From Stereocaulon alpinum (lineage: Eukaryota > Ascomycota > Lecanoromycetes > Lecanorales > Stereocaulaceae), in NCBI GenBank assembly GCA_018257865.1, contig JAEUBA010000028.1:248001-312000 (forward strand): DNA of 64,000 bases. Direction: 5' to 3'. This document shows positions 54,934 through 64,000 of the stretch, piece after piece. The notes beneath the pieces were generated by a model. The model was not told the origin of the DNA, ran no database searches, and was given only the letters and a program-made list of their open reading frames with translations. Position numbers and translations under genes: made by a program. Position 1 is the first letter of the stretch. Each line of letters begins with the position of its first letter.

Positions 54934-56047
54934 ATGCGTCTCAATCTTGGCTCCGTTGCTGGCAACATGCCAGTTGTACGTACACATTCTTCTTTACAGC
55001 GCTCATAGATACTGATGAACTATATAGGTATATTTCCCCTCCGCCGCCGCCCACACTGAGCTCATGGCTCCCTACTACAACGAAGACGAGATCATCGCTT
55101 CCCTTACCAACTTCGAGACCATGAACGATGACGAGCTCTACGAAGCAACGGCGAGAGCACAAGGGGTCCTCCTCCATTGGCAGGACGAGTTCTACGACCT
55201 CGACGACCAGATGTACCAAGCTGCGAATGGAAGCTACCAGCGCGAGCCTCTCTTTGGCAACCCTCGTCCCTCAATCACCACCAAGCCCATCTCCACGAAG
55301 ACGGCACTAGCCCGTGTCACCAACCTCTCAATGGGCGTCAAAGCCACAGGCGGTGAGCTCGACATCGACATGAACGACGCTCCTGTGCCCGAAGAGTTGC
55401 CAGCAAAGCGCGTTCGCAAAGCCCCAGCCATCTTCGATTCCCTCCCCGCACCTTCCATCCCCGCACCAGCCCCAACCATCACCAAACGAAAGCGCCAAGA
55501 GCCAGACATCGTCGAGTCCATCGAGACCGAGAGCCAACCCCCCGCCAAAAAGCGCACCACTCGAGCCCCAAAAATCAAGACCGAAGAGTCAACCGCCCCC
55601 GAATCCTCCAACCAGCGCCCAACTCGAGCCCGCTCCACCGCCAAACCAGTCCCAGCAGCCCCAGAATCGTCCGCCGCCGCCGCCGCCCGCCGCCCAGCTC
55701 GAGCTCGTCCCGTCACAAAGCCCGAGCCAGTAGCCCCAGAGCCCGCCGTCCGCCGTTCCACGCGCGCCAAATCCGTCACCAAAGCCCCATCAGCAGCCCC
55801 CGAAGCAACGACGACCACCACCACCACCAACCGCGTCTCAAAGACCCCCGCAGCACCGAAGAAGCGCGCCGCAAGAGCCAAATCTGCCACCAAGGAGGCC
55901 TCCGCAGCTCCCGAAGCGAGCGGCAAGGATCCTAAGCGCTCTGCTGCCATGAAGCTTTCTTGGGCTAAGCGCAAGGCTGCAGGGACGGATGGGAGGAATG
56001 GAGGTGCGCCGGTGAAGAGCGGTGGTGCTAAGAAGGGTGGGAAGTAG
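54934..56047 (+). CDS. Basic Ala/Pro-rich repeat protein, probably nuclear, two exons, 353 aa
   Basis: Model: join(54934..54975, 55028..56047), 1062 nt; the intron is GTACGT..ATATAG, 52 bp, phase 0. Joined start: MRLNLGSVAGNMPVVYFP. An acidic N-terminal part (MAPYYNEDEIIASLTNFETM, then DELYEATARAQG) may fold as helices; from about residue 125 on it is low complexity with several imperfect repeats of the type RPTRARSTAKP/RSTRAKSVTKAP separated by AAPE or EPVAPE, plus KRKR and KKR clusters that could be nuclear signals. RxTRA/RPxRAR units resemble AT-hook-like minor-groove binders (inference). It ends DPKRSAAMKLSWAKRKAAG and a GGAKKGGK tail. No known family. An ATG at 55064 is an alternative start. 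Codons end mostly in C until about 55960, then G. Confidence 0.72.
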
Positions 56048-56295
56048 AGGAGTGGTTGGAGGGAAGGTAGGTAGTGGGGAGAGGAGAGTGAGTAGTAGGG
56101 GCGGAGTGTGAAGCTAGCGCGAGCATTGATTTATTATGTAGGTAGATAGCCTACATTATTGAGTGAGATATTTCACCGGATTTGTGAGCGAGCAGTGATT
56201 CATTTCATTTCATTCGTTATAAAAGCTGCAATTTTCAACACGTTGATGGCATTGACCCAAACAACGGTAAACAGTCTAAAAAGTCAATCTCGACC
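56048..56295. other. Convergent gap
   Basis: 248 bp with the 3' flanks of two convergent genes; G-rich at its left end. Confidence 0.4.
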
Positions 56296-58664
56296 TTAAC
56301 ACCCACCACCACCGCACCCACCTCCGCCACCTCCACCGCCACATCCTCCACCTCCACCACAGCCACCAGCAGCACCACTCCCGCAGCCACCAGCAACACC
56401 TCCAGCGCATGCACCAGCTCCATTACCAGCACAAGCACCAGCGGCAACTCCACCACCACAAGAACCTTGGCAGCAATTCCCAGCCCCACCAGTAGTCATG
56501 TTTGCGCAAGCGGGATTGCTCGCATACATACCGGTTGTAACACATGGATCGCCCATGTATGGAGCATAGTATGGCATATACATCGGATAACCCCATGCGT
56601 AGGCATACATGTAGTTATCCCTGGACGGCGGCTCACGTCTGTTCTTCCTTGCACGCTGCACAGCTTTCTGATAGTTGCGTTCGAGCTTCATCTGCATGAT
56701 GCCCTCGCGCTTGCGGCGATCGTCGTCCGTTTCGGCTTTGATGGCATTGTGGGCTGAAATGTGCGGAGCGGAGTGCGGATCGCTGGCCGAGTGAAGGCGG
56801 GAGAGTTGCTTGTCGATCTGGTCGTTTCCGCCGAACACGCGTTTGAGACTTGAGGTGTGGGACTCGCGGATGGCTTCGCAGTACCAGCATGTACATTCGG
56901 AATAGAGCTCGTTAAACATCTTTTGGTAGGTCTTGCTGGTCCATTCGAAGGCGGATGAGAGTTTGGTTTCTTCGATTTTGTCGTCATGGTCGATGAATTT
57001 GGAGGTTAGCATGATGGACTGCTGGTAATAACTCGGTGGGGAGAGCTGATGCGTGTGCCATGCTAGGTCCACATCGAGGGTTGGGACCGCGACTTGGGTT
57101 GGGTAAGCGGCGAGGATTTGGAAGTAGCGGTCATACTTTATCAGGAGACGCTTCATGGTTGACGTGGCAGCTGGCGAGTGAATCCAATCTATGGAGTGCA
57201 TCTTCTCGATGAAAGATCCTTGACGAATGACAGCGCCGACAAGATCGAGGGCGAATGGAGAGGAGTTCTCCCAGTAGCGAGACATCATTCGTCGGACTGC
57301 GATCTTCTCCTTTCGAAGTATGCCCCTGACAGTCGTGAGATTCACTCTTTTGATGTATGAACTATCCACCAAAGCACGCTCGATCTCAGAGCGGATATCG
57401 CTCATCGTACAGTTCTTCCCAAAGTGAGTGGCAGTGGCGGATTCTAATGCTTGATATAGTGAGCTGGTGTTGCTATTGGGTCCAAGGATGAGGCGGTTGG
57501 GAAAAAAAGGGGGATGGCGCTGGAGAGTGAGTGGTTTCTCTGGAATTCCTAGTCATGCCGTCAGCCTCACACACAGCCATAGTCGAATTAAACAACACAC
57601 CTTCAAGATTTAAGATAGTCCCAGGCAGTGAGATATCCTTCCGACGTAAAGCCTCGATATCATGACGAAATTTCTCGATTTTCAGGAGTTCATGGTTCAT
57701 CACAACCGAACAAGGACCTTTGAAATAAAAGTTCTTGTCAGCGAAGCCAGTTGCACTTCCTTCGCCCGCAAGTATTGTTGCGGAGCCGAAGTGTGCCATC
57801 CAAGCGGACGCTGAGTTCCAGCCTGACCAAGGGACGGAATGAAAATTGGAACATTCAGGGCATGCGATGCTCAAGTCTGGCTGATCGACGTTATTCCATG
57901 GGTAGCCTGTCCGGGACTCGAAGTTCTGAACAGCTTCATTGGTAGCCATGAATTCGAAGGTGTCATTTTCGATACACGAGTTGACAGCTGACCAAGGCAA
58001 GCCAGTCCTCCAGAATTTCAGCTTGCCGTAGCGTAGACAGTCCTCGAAGAAATCCCTTGGATTGAGCTGGTATGCATGCCAAACCATGATCACATCTTGA
58101 ACATGTATCAGCCTCGACCTACTTGGTACTTGGGCAATAGCATGTTGACTCACCTAGTGGAGGTAGGTTGTCGCAGTCGAAAGCCAGAATAGGCCCTTGA
58201 TCAGCCTTCGGATCGAACGTATCAAGGATATCTCTTTGTGTCAGCATTTGCGCTTCAGGCTCGACGCACTTCTCCCACCAGCGTTCGAATCTCTTGGCAG
58301 CTCTAGCGACATAGACTGCCCAGCGCTTCTCCCTGATTTTGGTGAGTAGCTCTACGCGTTCCCGATCGGTGGTCTTCTCGGAGACGAAATTGTCTCTGAT
58401 CCCAAACAAGCCATCGTTACATGCAGTGCTCTCACGGAGCTGATGGAAGCTTTCAAGGACTTTGAGATGAGCGAGACACTGGTCGGTAGTCGGAGTTCGA
58501 GATGCAGCTAGATTCAAATTGGAGAAAGCAGCAGTGATATCAGGCCCATTGGAACCGTTGGAGTCATTTACCGCGTATGTTGGCGGTGGTGAATCTCTCG
58601 GCGGAGTGGGAAGCGGTAGGTCTTTCCCCACTCTTTGTGGATATTGAGATATTGATGTGGACAT
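56296..58664 (-). CDS. DUF1399/GRDP-like glycine-rich domain protein, three exons, 752 aa
   Basis: Model: complement(join(56296..57548, 57601..58095, 58154..58664)), 2259 nt; the introns are 58 bp (GTGAGT..TCAAG) and 52 bp (GTGTGT..ACTAG). The N-terminal ~60 residues are Pro/Ser-rich. DUF1399 hallmarks are two His motifs of the form W-H-A/T-H/Y-Q-L: VIMVWHAYQLNPRDFFEDC (about 175) and VDLAWHTHQLSPPSYYQQS (about 510). Other text: SIACPECSNFHSVPWSGWN (CxxC) and YSECTCWYCEAIRES. After a basic linker come a Tyr/Met-rich segment (YAYAWGYPMYMPYYAPYMG) and a Cys/Gly-rich tail ending GGGGGGGGCGGGGC. Plant relatives (GRDP1/2) affect development and osmotic stress; the fungal role is unknown. The final tail could bind metal or be disordered. 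A methionine at 57405 inside exon 3 is not the start. Confidence 0.88.
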
Positions 58665-60829
58665 GATGCGGGATTCGAGAGTACAAAACAGAAATGATAT
58701 TGGCGGAAGACAGAGGGGCCTTGCACTATATACAAATCTTTGTCAAGCCAGTGGTTGCGCAGTGATGATACGTTTTAGGTCGGAGGTGGCAGTGCATCCT
58801 TCTCAGCCTCGCTGACCCCGCCGCCGTTGTCTACGGGGTCTGGTGACTTAGCCCGCGCTTACTATTTTAAGGTAAGGTAATTCTAGGGTACGATCGCACC
58901 TGCTTCTAGCGCTGTTCCGGAAGCTCTCGGCTAGCTCGCTAGCACGTGGGCAATGAATGCTTCAAACACCTCAAACTCCGCTTTCCACTACCCGAACGCA
59001 TCGCGTATATCTGCCTGTAGTACTCCGTAACTTATGTCCAATAGTCGCTGCTTCAAAAAAGCTACCTTGAAACGCCATGATTGTTCGGCGAAGCTACTTA
59101 CTCTATTTCCGGGTCAGGTCATCCTAGTCGAGCTATACGTGGTTTGACTTCTGGATGCAAATTCTCTTCAGCCCTGCATTGTTGTAATCTGTGATATTCT
59201 GGCCTTGCTGACAGCCCAATGCCGGCTTTCCCATCTTTCTCCTAATGATGTACGTCATGGTGTGATACGACAAGGGTCCCGAGCTGGTTATTTTAGAACT
59301 AGGCGGAGACGCTGATGCATTGTGCGACATTGATTGCTGAGCCGTCCACAACGCGCCTATCAAGTATCTACAAGTCTGAAGTACCCCAAGTTCGCAGTCC
59401 CGACTTTCAAGCCATCATCAGCTGGTGTTGTACTGGAGAAATTCTTACTGGCTGAGTCCATGCTGTCTTGAAGTTCGGCAAATAGAAAATACTTGCGTTA
59501 ATCGCCAGTCATCGTATCTTCTGGTACACCATCTTTTCATTGAACTGATAACGCTCGCTCTGCCATCCGTGCTACTGGGCCATCACCACGACACGGTAAG
59601 AGGGATGCTTGTACGATCGCCGCAGCGAACGTACTACTGTCATTGAAGCGCATCACGGAGTTCGATCGGCGATCTAGCGTCTTTGATAGGTTCAGCTGAG
59701 ACGCGGCTCAAATATTGTACAACTTATGGATCCTATTCTAAGCTCAAGTCTCTCCCCGGACTTTCTGGCAGCTCTGTGGGGCTGTGAAGGTAGTCAAAGT
59801 ATTCAAAAAAAGCGTCGCCTAGCCGTCAGCATTATCGAGACTTCCAAAATAACGTGGGTCAGATGATATGATCCAACTAGGCTTTGAATGTAAATCTGCT
59901 TCGGCTATGGTCTCCGATGTTAAGTCTCGCCGCAACAGGGTCTGATTTGGACTGTGTAATCATGGCTCAGTGTATCCTCCCATTGATGTACTATGCTGAT
60001 TATATCCTCTAAGCCTTTCATGGGAAAGGCTACTCGTTGAAGAGCACGAGAGAGACTAGTGGCGAACATTCCCAGAAATAGCCATCGTCGTCGACTTTGA
60101 GATTTTGTCTGATAGACCCTGGATTTGTAGCCAAAAAGTGCCCTGGTAGCTTTGCGATTTGAGAAAATTGAACAGGCTAGGCTCTGTCAGACTGCCAAGA
60201 TGTTGAGTACTCATAGAGGTAGAAGGTCATTGAAGCTAGCATTGATTGATAGAGTGCATGGACTCATGGCATTCACCAGCCATCCAAGCTGGTCACTCCG
60301 TCGAGCTAGACTTCTCTGGTGTTACGAAAGTGGCTTCGATCAAGGTGTTCCCCGTCTCTGCGCCAGATACACCATTGCTTGAGCGAGGAATGAGATCAGG
60401 TGTTCCCCCGCTTGTTTACGGAGAGCGAAGAGGAGGCGGTGGCTCAAATAGCCGTCCTGGACGACGGGGAGGATCATCAGCAACGTTGTTAAGGGTGCCC
60501 TGCTAGCACTACCATATCTTAACATACACCCCCGGAATCGGCGTAACGGGGGTCGGTATTGTTGCAAAGGCTGGACGACCGTTGTTCAATAAGCATGATT
60601 GATTGTATGTAAGGTTACATGTGATAACAATGAATTGAGATCAGACACCTTTGCCCCTTGACATGTTTACTATGCCAGCTCGGAAACCCTTTGGGTATCG
60701 TTCAAGTCCAACGCCTTCCCTTGACGAGTTAGATAGCCAACAATTTACGCCAGATCGCTAATGCACCGACGGCCAAAACGCCTTGCGTAACGCATATCAT
60801 TCGCATATGCCTCCCAGTGGATGTTACGA
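58665..60829. other. Intergenic, no gene recognised
   Basis: 2.2 kb. Promoter side of the DUF1399 gene, then unassigned sequence. A + strand frame at 60246-60506 looks coding in part but ends in low-complexity Gly/Arg, and its mirror on the minus strand is equally long. Nothing identified. Confidence 0.4.
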
Positions 60830-62989
60830 TCACTGCTCTCCACGCTCGGCATCTTCGGTAGCCTTTTCCGCAGCAATGCCCTCCGTTTCCCGCTCGTCAT
60901 GACCTGCTTCCTTGGCAGATTCTGGATCATCGAGGGTGTCTCCCTCGTCCATTGCATCATTGCCGGTATCTTCGACGACGGTCGGTGGAATCGCGGGATT
61001 CGCTGCCACAATTGGGGGAGAGTCAGGTGGTGTGGCTTCCTGCGGTCCATCGGTTACCAGGTGACCATTTCTCACAACCGGCCCCGTGGTAGCAGGTTCA
61101 TCAGCCATGTCGACATCTTCGTCGTCGTTATCTCGATTGCCAGATGACAGTGATTCTTCCCGGCCGCCATTGAAAGTTTCGCCTTCACTGTCATCACTGA
61201 GTGGTGAACCCTCTTGCCCGTCGTCCGAGGCAGTATGTGAGCCGATTCCGTTCGCACTACCATTACGACTTTGCCCGCTACGAGCTGACACAGCCCCACT
61301 TGCCAGGTCGTCGTCTGCAACAGCGTGAGGATTTTGAAAGTCCATCATATTGCGACGTCTCTTGGGCGCATTAGGTTGTCGTCGTACACCGTTCGCTTCG
61401 TTTCCGTCCTCATCATCGCTAGGATCCAATTCGTCATCCCTTTCGACGTACTTATCCCATCTTCGCTTCGTATACCGTGCATCTGGGTTCTCGTCTTCGT
61501 CCGCATCATCCAGTTCCGCATCTGCTTCATCATCCATCCCCATTGGATCCCTGGGAACGTCGGTCATTTGGACGGAGGGTGCAAAGGTCGTTTGTCTGAG
61601 GTTATCAATGACCTGGATCTTGATCTTCTGGAGATAGTCTTGAGAGTTGGCATTGTCCATGTTCGAAGGCTTGACGTCAAGCTCGTAGTCCGGTGCATAG
61701 TACTGCAACATGTAAGCAAAAAGTCACGAGGAATGCTTGTGCACTTACCTCGTAATAGTCGTTGAAAGGCAATTGAGGACCCAGGTTCTGCCCAACCAGG
61801 AGACCAGTCTCATATGCCCATGTCCGTGACACATTCCTCATGGTATAGCCACCTCCACCAAGCACCAGAACAGGAAGATTGAAGCTCTTGACGAAGTTGA
61901 CACAATTGGCATGGCCTTGCATACTAAGATTAAAGCATCCCAAGCGGTCGCCCGAAAGGCTGTCCCCACCACATTGTAGCACGATAGCGTTAGGCCGGTA
62001 GTATTCCATAACCGATTTGATGACTGGTTCGAAGATGCCTTTGTAGGACTTATCATCGATACCGTCGCGTAACGGAAAATTGACAGAGTAGTGTTTTCCT
62101 GAGCCAACGCCAATATCACGAAGCTCGCCAGTTCCAGGGAAGTATTCACCATACTTGTGAAAAGAGACTGTCATGACGCGATCGGTGGTGTAGAAGGCTT
62201 CCTCAACACCGTCGCCGTGGTGAACATCGATGTCTATGTAGAGAACGCGTTGGTTGAATCGGAGAAGCTCAAGGATACCTAGGACGATGTCTTTGAGAAA
62301 AGCCAATCAGTAGGCATCCCCAAGTATCACAGTACGATCATACCATTGACATAGCAGAACCCACTGGCTTCGCTCTTTTTGGCGTGGTGCAAACCGCCAG
62401 CCCAATTAATCGCGACATCACATTTACCCCGGTTGAGTCTAGCAGCACCTTCCATACTGCCGCCAGCGCTGATACCACAGAATTCGAAGAGGCCATCAAA
62501 GACTGGACAGTCATCTCCCACATTGAATCGCCCTTGCTCTTTCGTATACGCCTCCATGTTGTCGGGCGTTACTTTGTTCAGAAAGTCAATATATTCGTCC
62601 GTGTGGAACTGTGTCATTTCAAGTTTGGTTGCAGGTTTGGCACGCTATGAAGTATCAGCTATCGCTTCTGGATGACAGTATCTATAGGCTGCATTTGCTG
62701 CTCATGATTTTCGAACATTGTTGTGGACAAAGGACGGTGCGGATCCATTCTGGAGTAGTCGAGAATGCTCCACTAGCCTTGGTGGAACACTTACGTATAT
62801 CTCCATCTTCTTGTATAGGCTATAATTCATGATCAAGGCGTGAGCCATTCGTATTCGGTGTGGCTTCATAGGGTGTCCTGCAACGTAGGCATAGTTTCCT
62901 ACATCTGAATCGTAAAAGTACGCAACAGTTTTCTTCTGCCCAGCAGTTGGTGCAGATATCGGCGTATCGACAGGGGCGAAGGTATCCAT
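60830..62989 (-). CDS. RPD3: Class I histone deacetylase, Rpd3 type, four exons, 636 aa
   Basis: Model: complement(join(60830..61702, 61749..62290, 62344..62644, 62795..62989)), 1911 nt. Zinc-dependent removal of acetyl groups from histone tails in Sin3-type nuclear corepressor complexes. Seen: VAYFYDSDVGNYAYVAGHPM; HPMKPHRIRMAH; MTQFHTDEYIDFL; INWAGGLHHAKKSEASGFC with the tandem His of the charge relay; YIDIDVHHGDGVEEAFY (metal Asp and His); QCGGDSLSGDRLGCFNLS (metal Asp); and LGGGGYTMRNVSRTWAYET (catalytic Tyr loop). After the domain comes a tail of about 230 residues, very rich in Asp, Glu and Ser with a KRRR cluster, longer than in yeast Rpd3 (433 aa) but common in filamentous fungi. Introns are 46-150 bp; intron 1 is the longest. 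A methionine at 63007 is an alternative start. Confidence 0.95.
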
Positions 62990-63301
62990 GGCGTATAGGC
63001 TATTCAATGTGAAGATATGGATTGAGAGGAAGCCTGATTGCAGGTTGGTGAGTCCGGGAAAGTCACATTTTGTGAATTGGAGGGAGAGTTCCAGAGCTAT
63101 TTGACCATAACGCTAACCGGCTGAACTCCGGAGCGGGCAGAAAGACTAGCCTTGACAGTGTTGATCGCCAGTTAAGAGCTTCTGAGATTCTACATCTTCT
63201 TTTCTTGCTCCAACAAATTGGAAATCGAAGACTGGACTTGGTGTACGATTAGTGAAGAATAGCTCTTGATACTCAAGCTCGGTCTTACCTCGGATATTGC
63301 C
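62990..63301. promoter_or_regulatory. Shared divergent promoter of RPD3 and RPN11
   Basis: 312 bp separating two divergently transcribed housekeeping genes. Both promoters must fit here or overlap the first exons. I see no TATA box and no clear proteasome-associated control element. Confidence 0.55.
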
Positions 63302-64000
63302 ATGGATCGCCTTACTAGTCTTTTGGGTGCGCGAGGCATGGGAGGTGCCAATTCAGCACCTCCAGGAGCTGTAAGTCCAATGCATCTACCACAGTGGTCC
63401 ACGAAGGGCTGCTATCGCTCTTGATATGGCCATCGGTGGATGGACGTCTATGCATGCTCACTGCTAACTCGGGGGTGCTGAAGGATTCGAACTTGGTTGA
63501 CAACTCAGAGACCGTCTATATTTCATCGCTAGCTCTACTGAAGATGTTGAGGCATGGGCGTGCTGGTGTGCCGATGGAAGTCATGGGCCTGATGTTGGGT
63601 GAATTCGTCGATGACTATACCGTACGCGTGGTGGACGTGTTCGCCATGCCACAGAGCGGAACTGGTGTCAGTGTGGAGGCGGTGGATCCTGTGTTCCAAA
63701 CCAAGATGATGGACATGCTACGTCAGACTGGACGGTATGGTTTCTCCTAGGTCCCCTGTTGAGATTCTGCGAGCTGATGGTAATACAGACCAGAGACAGT
63801 GGTGGGGTGGTATCATTCTCACCCTGGCTTCGGCTGCTGGCTTTCCTCGGTCGATATCAATACCCAACAGTCATTCGAACAGCTCACTCCACGCGCTGTT
63901 GCCGTTGTTGTCGACCCCATCCAATCGGTGAAAGGCAAAGTTGTGATTGATGCCTTCCGCCTAATCAATCCCCAAACACTCATGATGGGCCATGAACCTC
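63302..64000 (+). CDS. RPN11: 26S proteasome deubiquitinase subunit Rpn11 (3' end outside window)
   Basis: Partial: join(63302..63370, 63484..63734, 63789..>64000). Splicing gives MDRLTSLLGARGMGGANSAP, then DSNLVDNSETVYISSLALLK, GVPMEVMGLMLGEFVDDYTV and a third exon with VGWYHSHPGFGCWLSSVDIN. The JAMM metalloprotease motif is complete: the Glu of VPMEVMGLM, H-x-H, and the Asp of SSVD. It then continues VVVDPIQSVKGKVVIDAFRL and INPQTLMMGHEP at the window edge. Rpn11 sits in the proteasome lid and cuts ubiquitin chains off substrates as they enter the core. Introns are 113 bp (GTAAGT..TGAAG) and 54 bp (GTATGG..TACAG), phases 0 and 2. About half of the usual ~330 residues are visible. Confidence 0.95.

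Noticed and set aside
55234..55974. 246-codon antisense open frame opposite the basic repeat protein
   Set aside because: It is a mirror of the biased codon use of the real gene and shows no domain; the sense frame has a coherent spliced start.
57473..58153. Separate 226-aa gene
   Set aside because: It is the middle exon of the DUF1399/GRDP gene read through an intron; splicing joins it in frame to both neighbours.
1..64000. CRISPR array, rRNA genes, bacterial operon features
   Set aside because: This is eukaryotic nuclear DNA with spliced genes; the tandem repeats present lack regular spacers, and no rRNA sequence was seen.

Overview
The window is nuclear DNA of a filamentous ascomycete (Pezizomycotina), probably a Dothideomycete close to Pleosporales. 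The grounds are short introns (mostly 48-80 bp, GT..AG with CTRAC/CTRAY branch sites), two PTH11-type rhodopsin-fold receptors, cytochrome P450s with fungal architecture, a class II tRNA-Leu with a 15-nt intron, and housekeeping genes with fungal exon structures (RPD3, RPN11, THR4, MTC1, PHO84-type). The class assignment is inference. Nearly all multi-exon models here were spliced by hand; wherever I quote a protein length, the exon sum is a multiple of three.

Layout. 1-1071: 3' part of a Srk1/Rck2-like kinase. 3771-5176: five-exon gene of unknown function. 5283-6475: decayed NAD(P)-binding reductase. 6593-16311: candidate secondary-metabolite locus with an intact P450, a PTH11-type receptor, a UbiA-superfamily membrane prenyltransferase/terpene cyclase broken by one TGA, and a second P450 broken by one TAA. 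18003-19021: single-pass surface protein. 22848-24889: PHO84-type phosphate transporter. 26835-26928: tRNA-Leu(CAG). 27256-29136: GH76 mannosidase. 32827-33563: APRT. 35018-35300: 73-aa SMP/LEA-like stress protein. 36925-38488: coiled-coil protein of unknown function. 40027-41383: second PTH11-type receptor. 43687-49188: accessory stretch with a candidate secreted Cys protein, a broken secreted-protein gene and three tandem paralogues of an unrecognised Cys/His family. 49675-51345: threonine synthase. 51737-52140: UPF0390-type small protein with a splice/frame problem. 52376-53928: MTC1. 54118-54790: degenerate tandem array. 54934-56047: basic nuclear-type repeat protein. 56296-58664: DUF1399/GRDP protein. 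60830-62989 and 63302-end: RPD3 histone deacetylase and RPN11 deubiquitinase, divergently arranged.

How it hangs together. Conserved housekeeping genes fill 49-64 kb and are scattered elsewhere. The blocks at 3.7-16.3 kb and 42-49.2 kb look accessory: unknown or secreted products, tandem duplication, and genes with a single inactivating change. The UbiA/P450 locus would make and oxidise a terpenoid or prenylated product if its two broken genes are intact in relatives. A second, genome-scale pattern is a repeated abrupt change on the + strand from C+A-rich to G+T-rich sequence, seen at seven or more places, sometimes inside a gene.

Limits: no similarity search or computation was possible. Family calls rest on recognised motifs, and splice sites on consensus plus reading frame.
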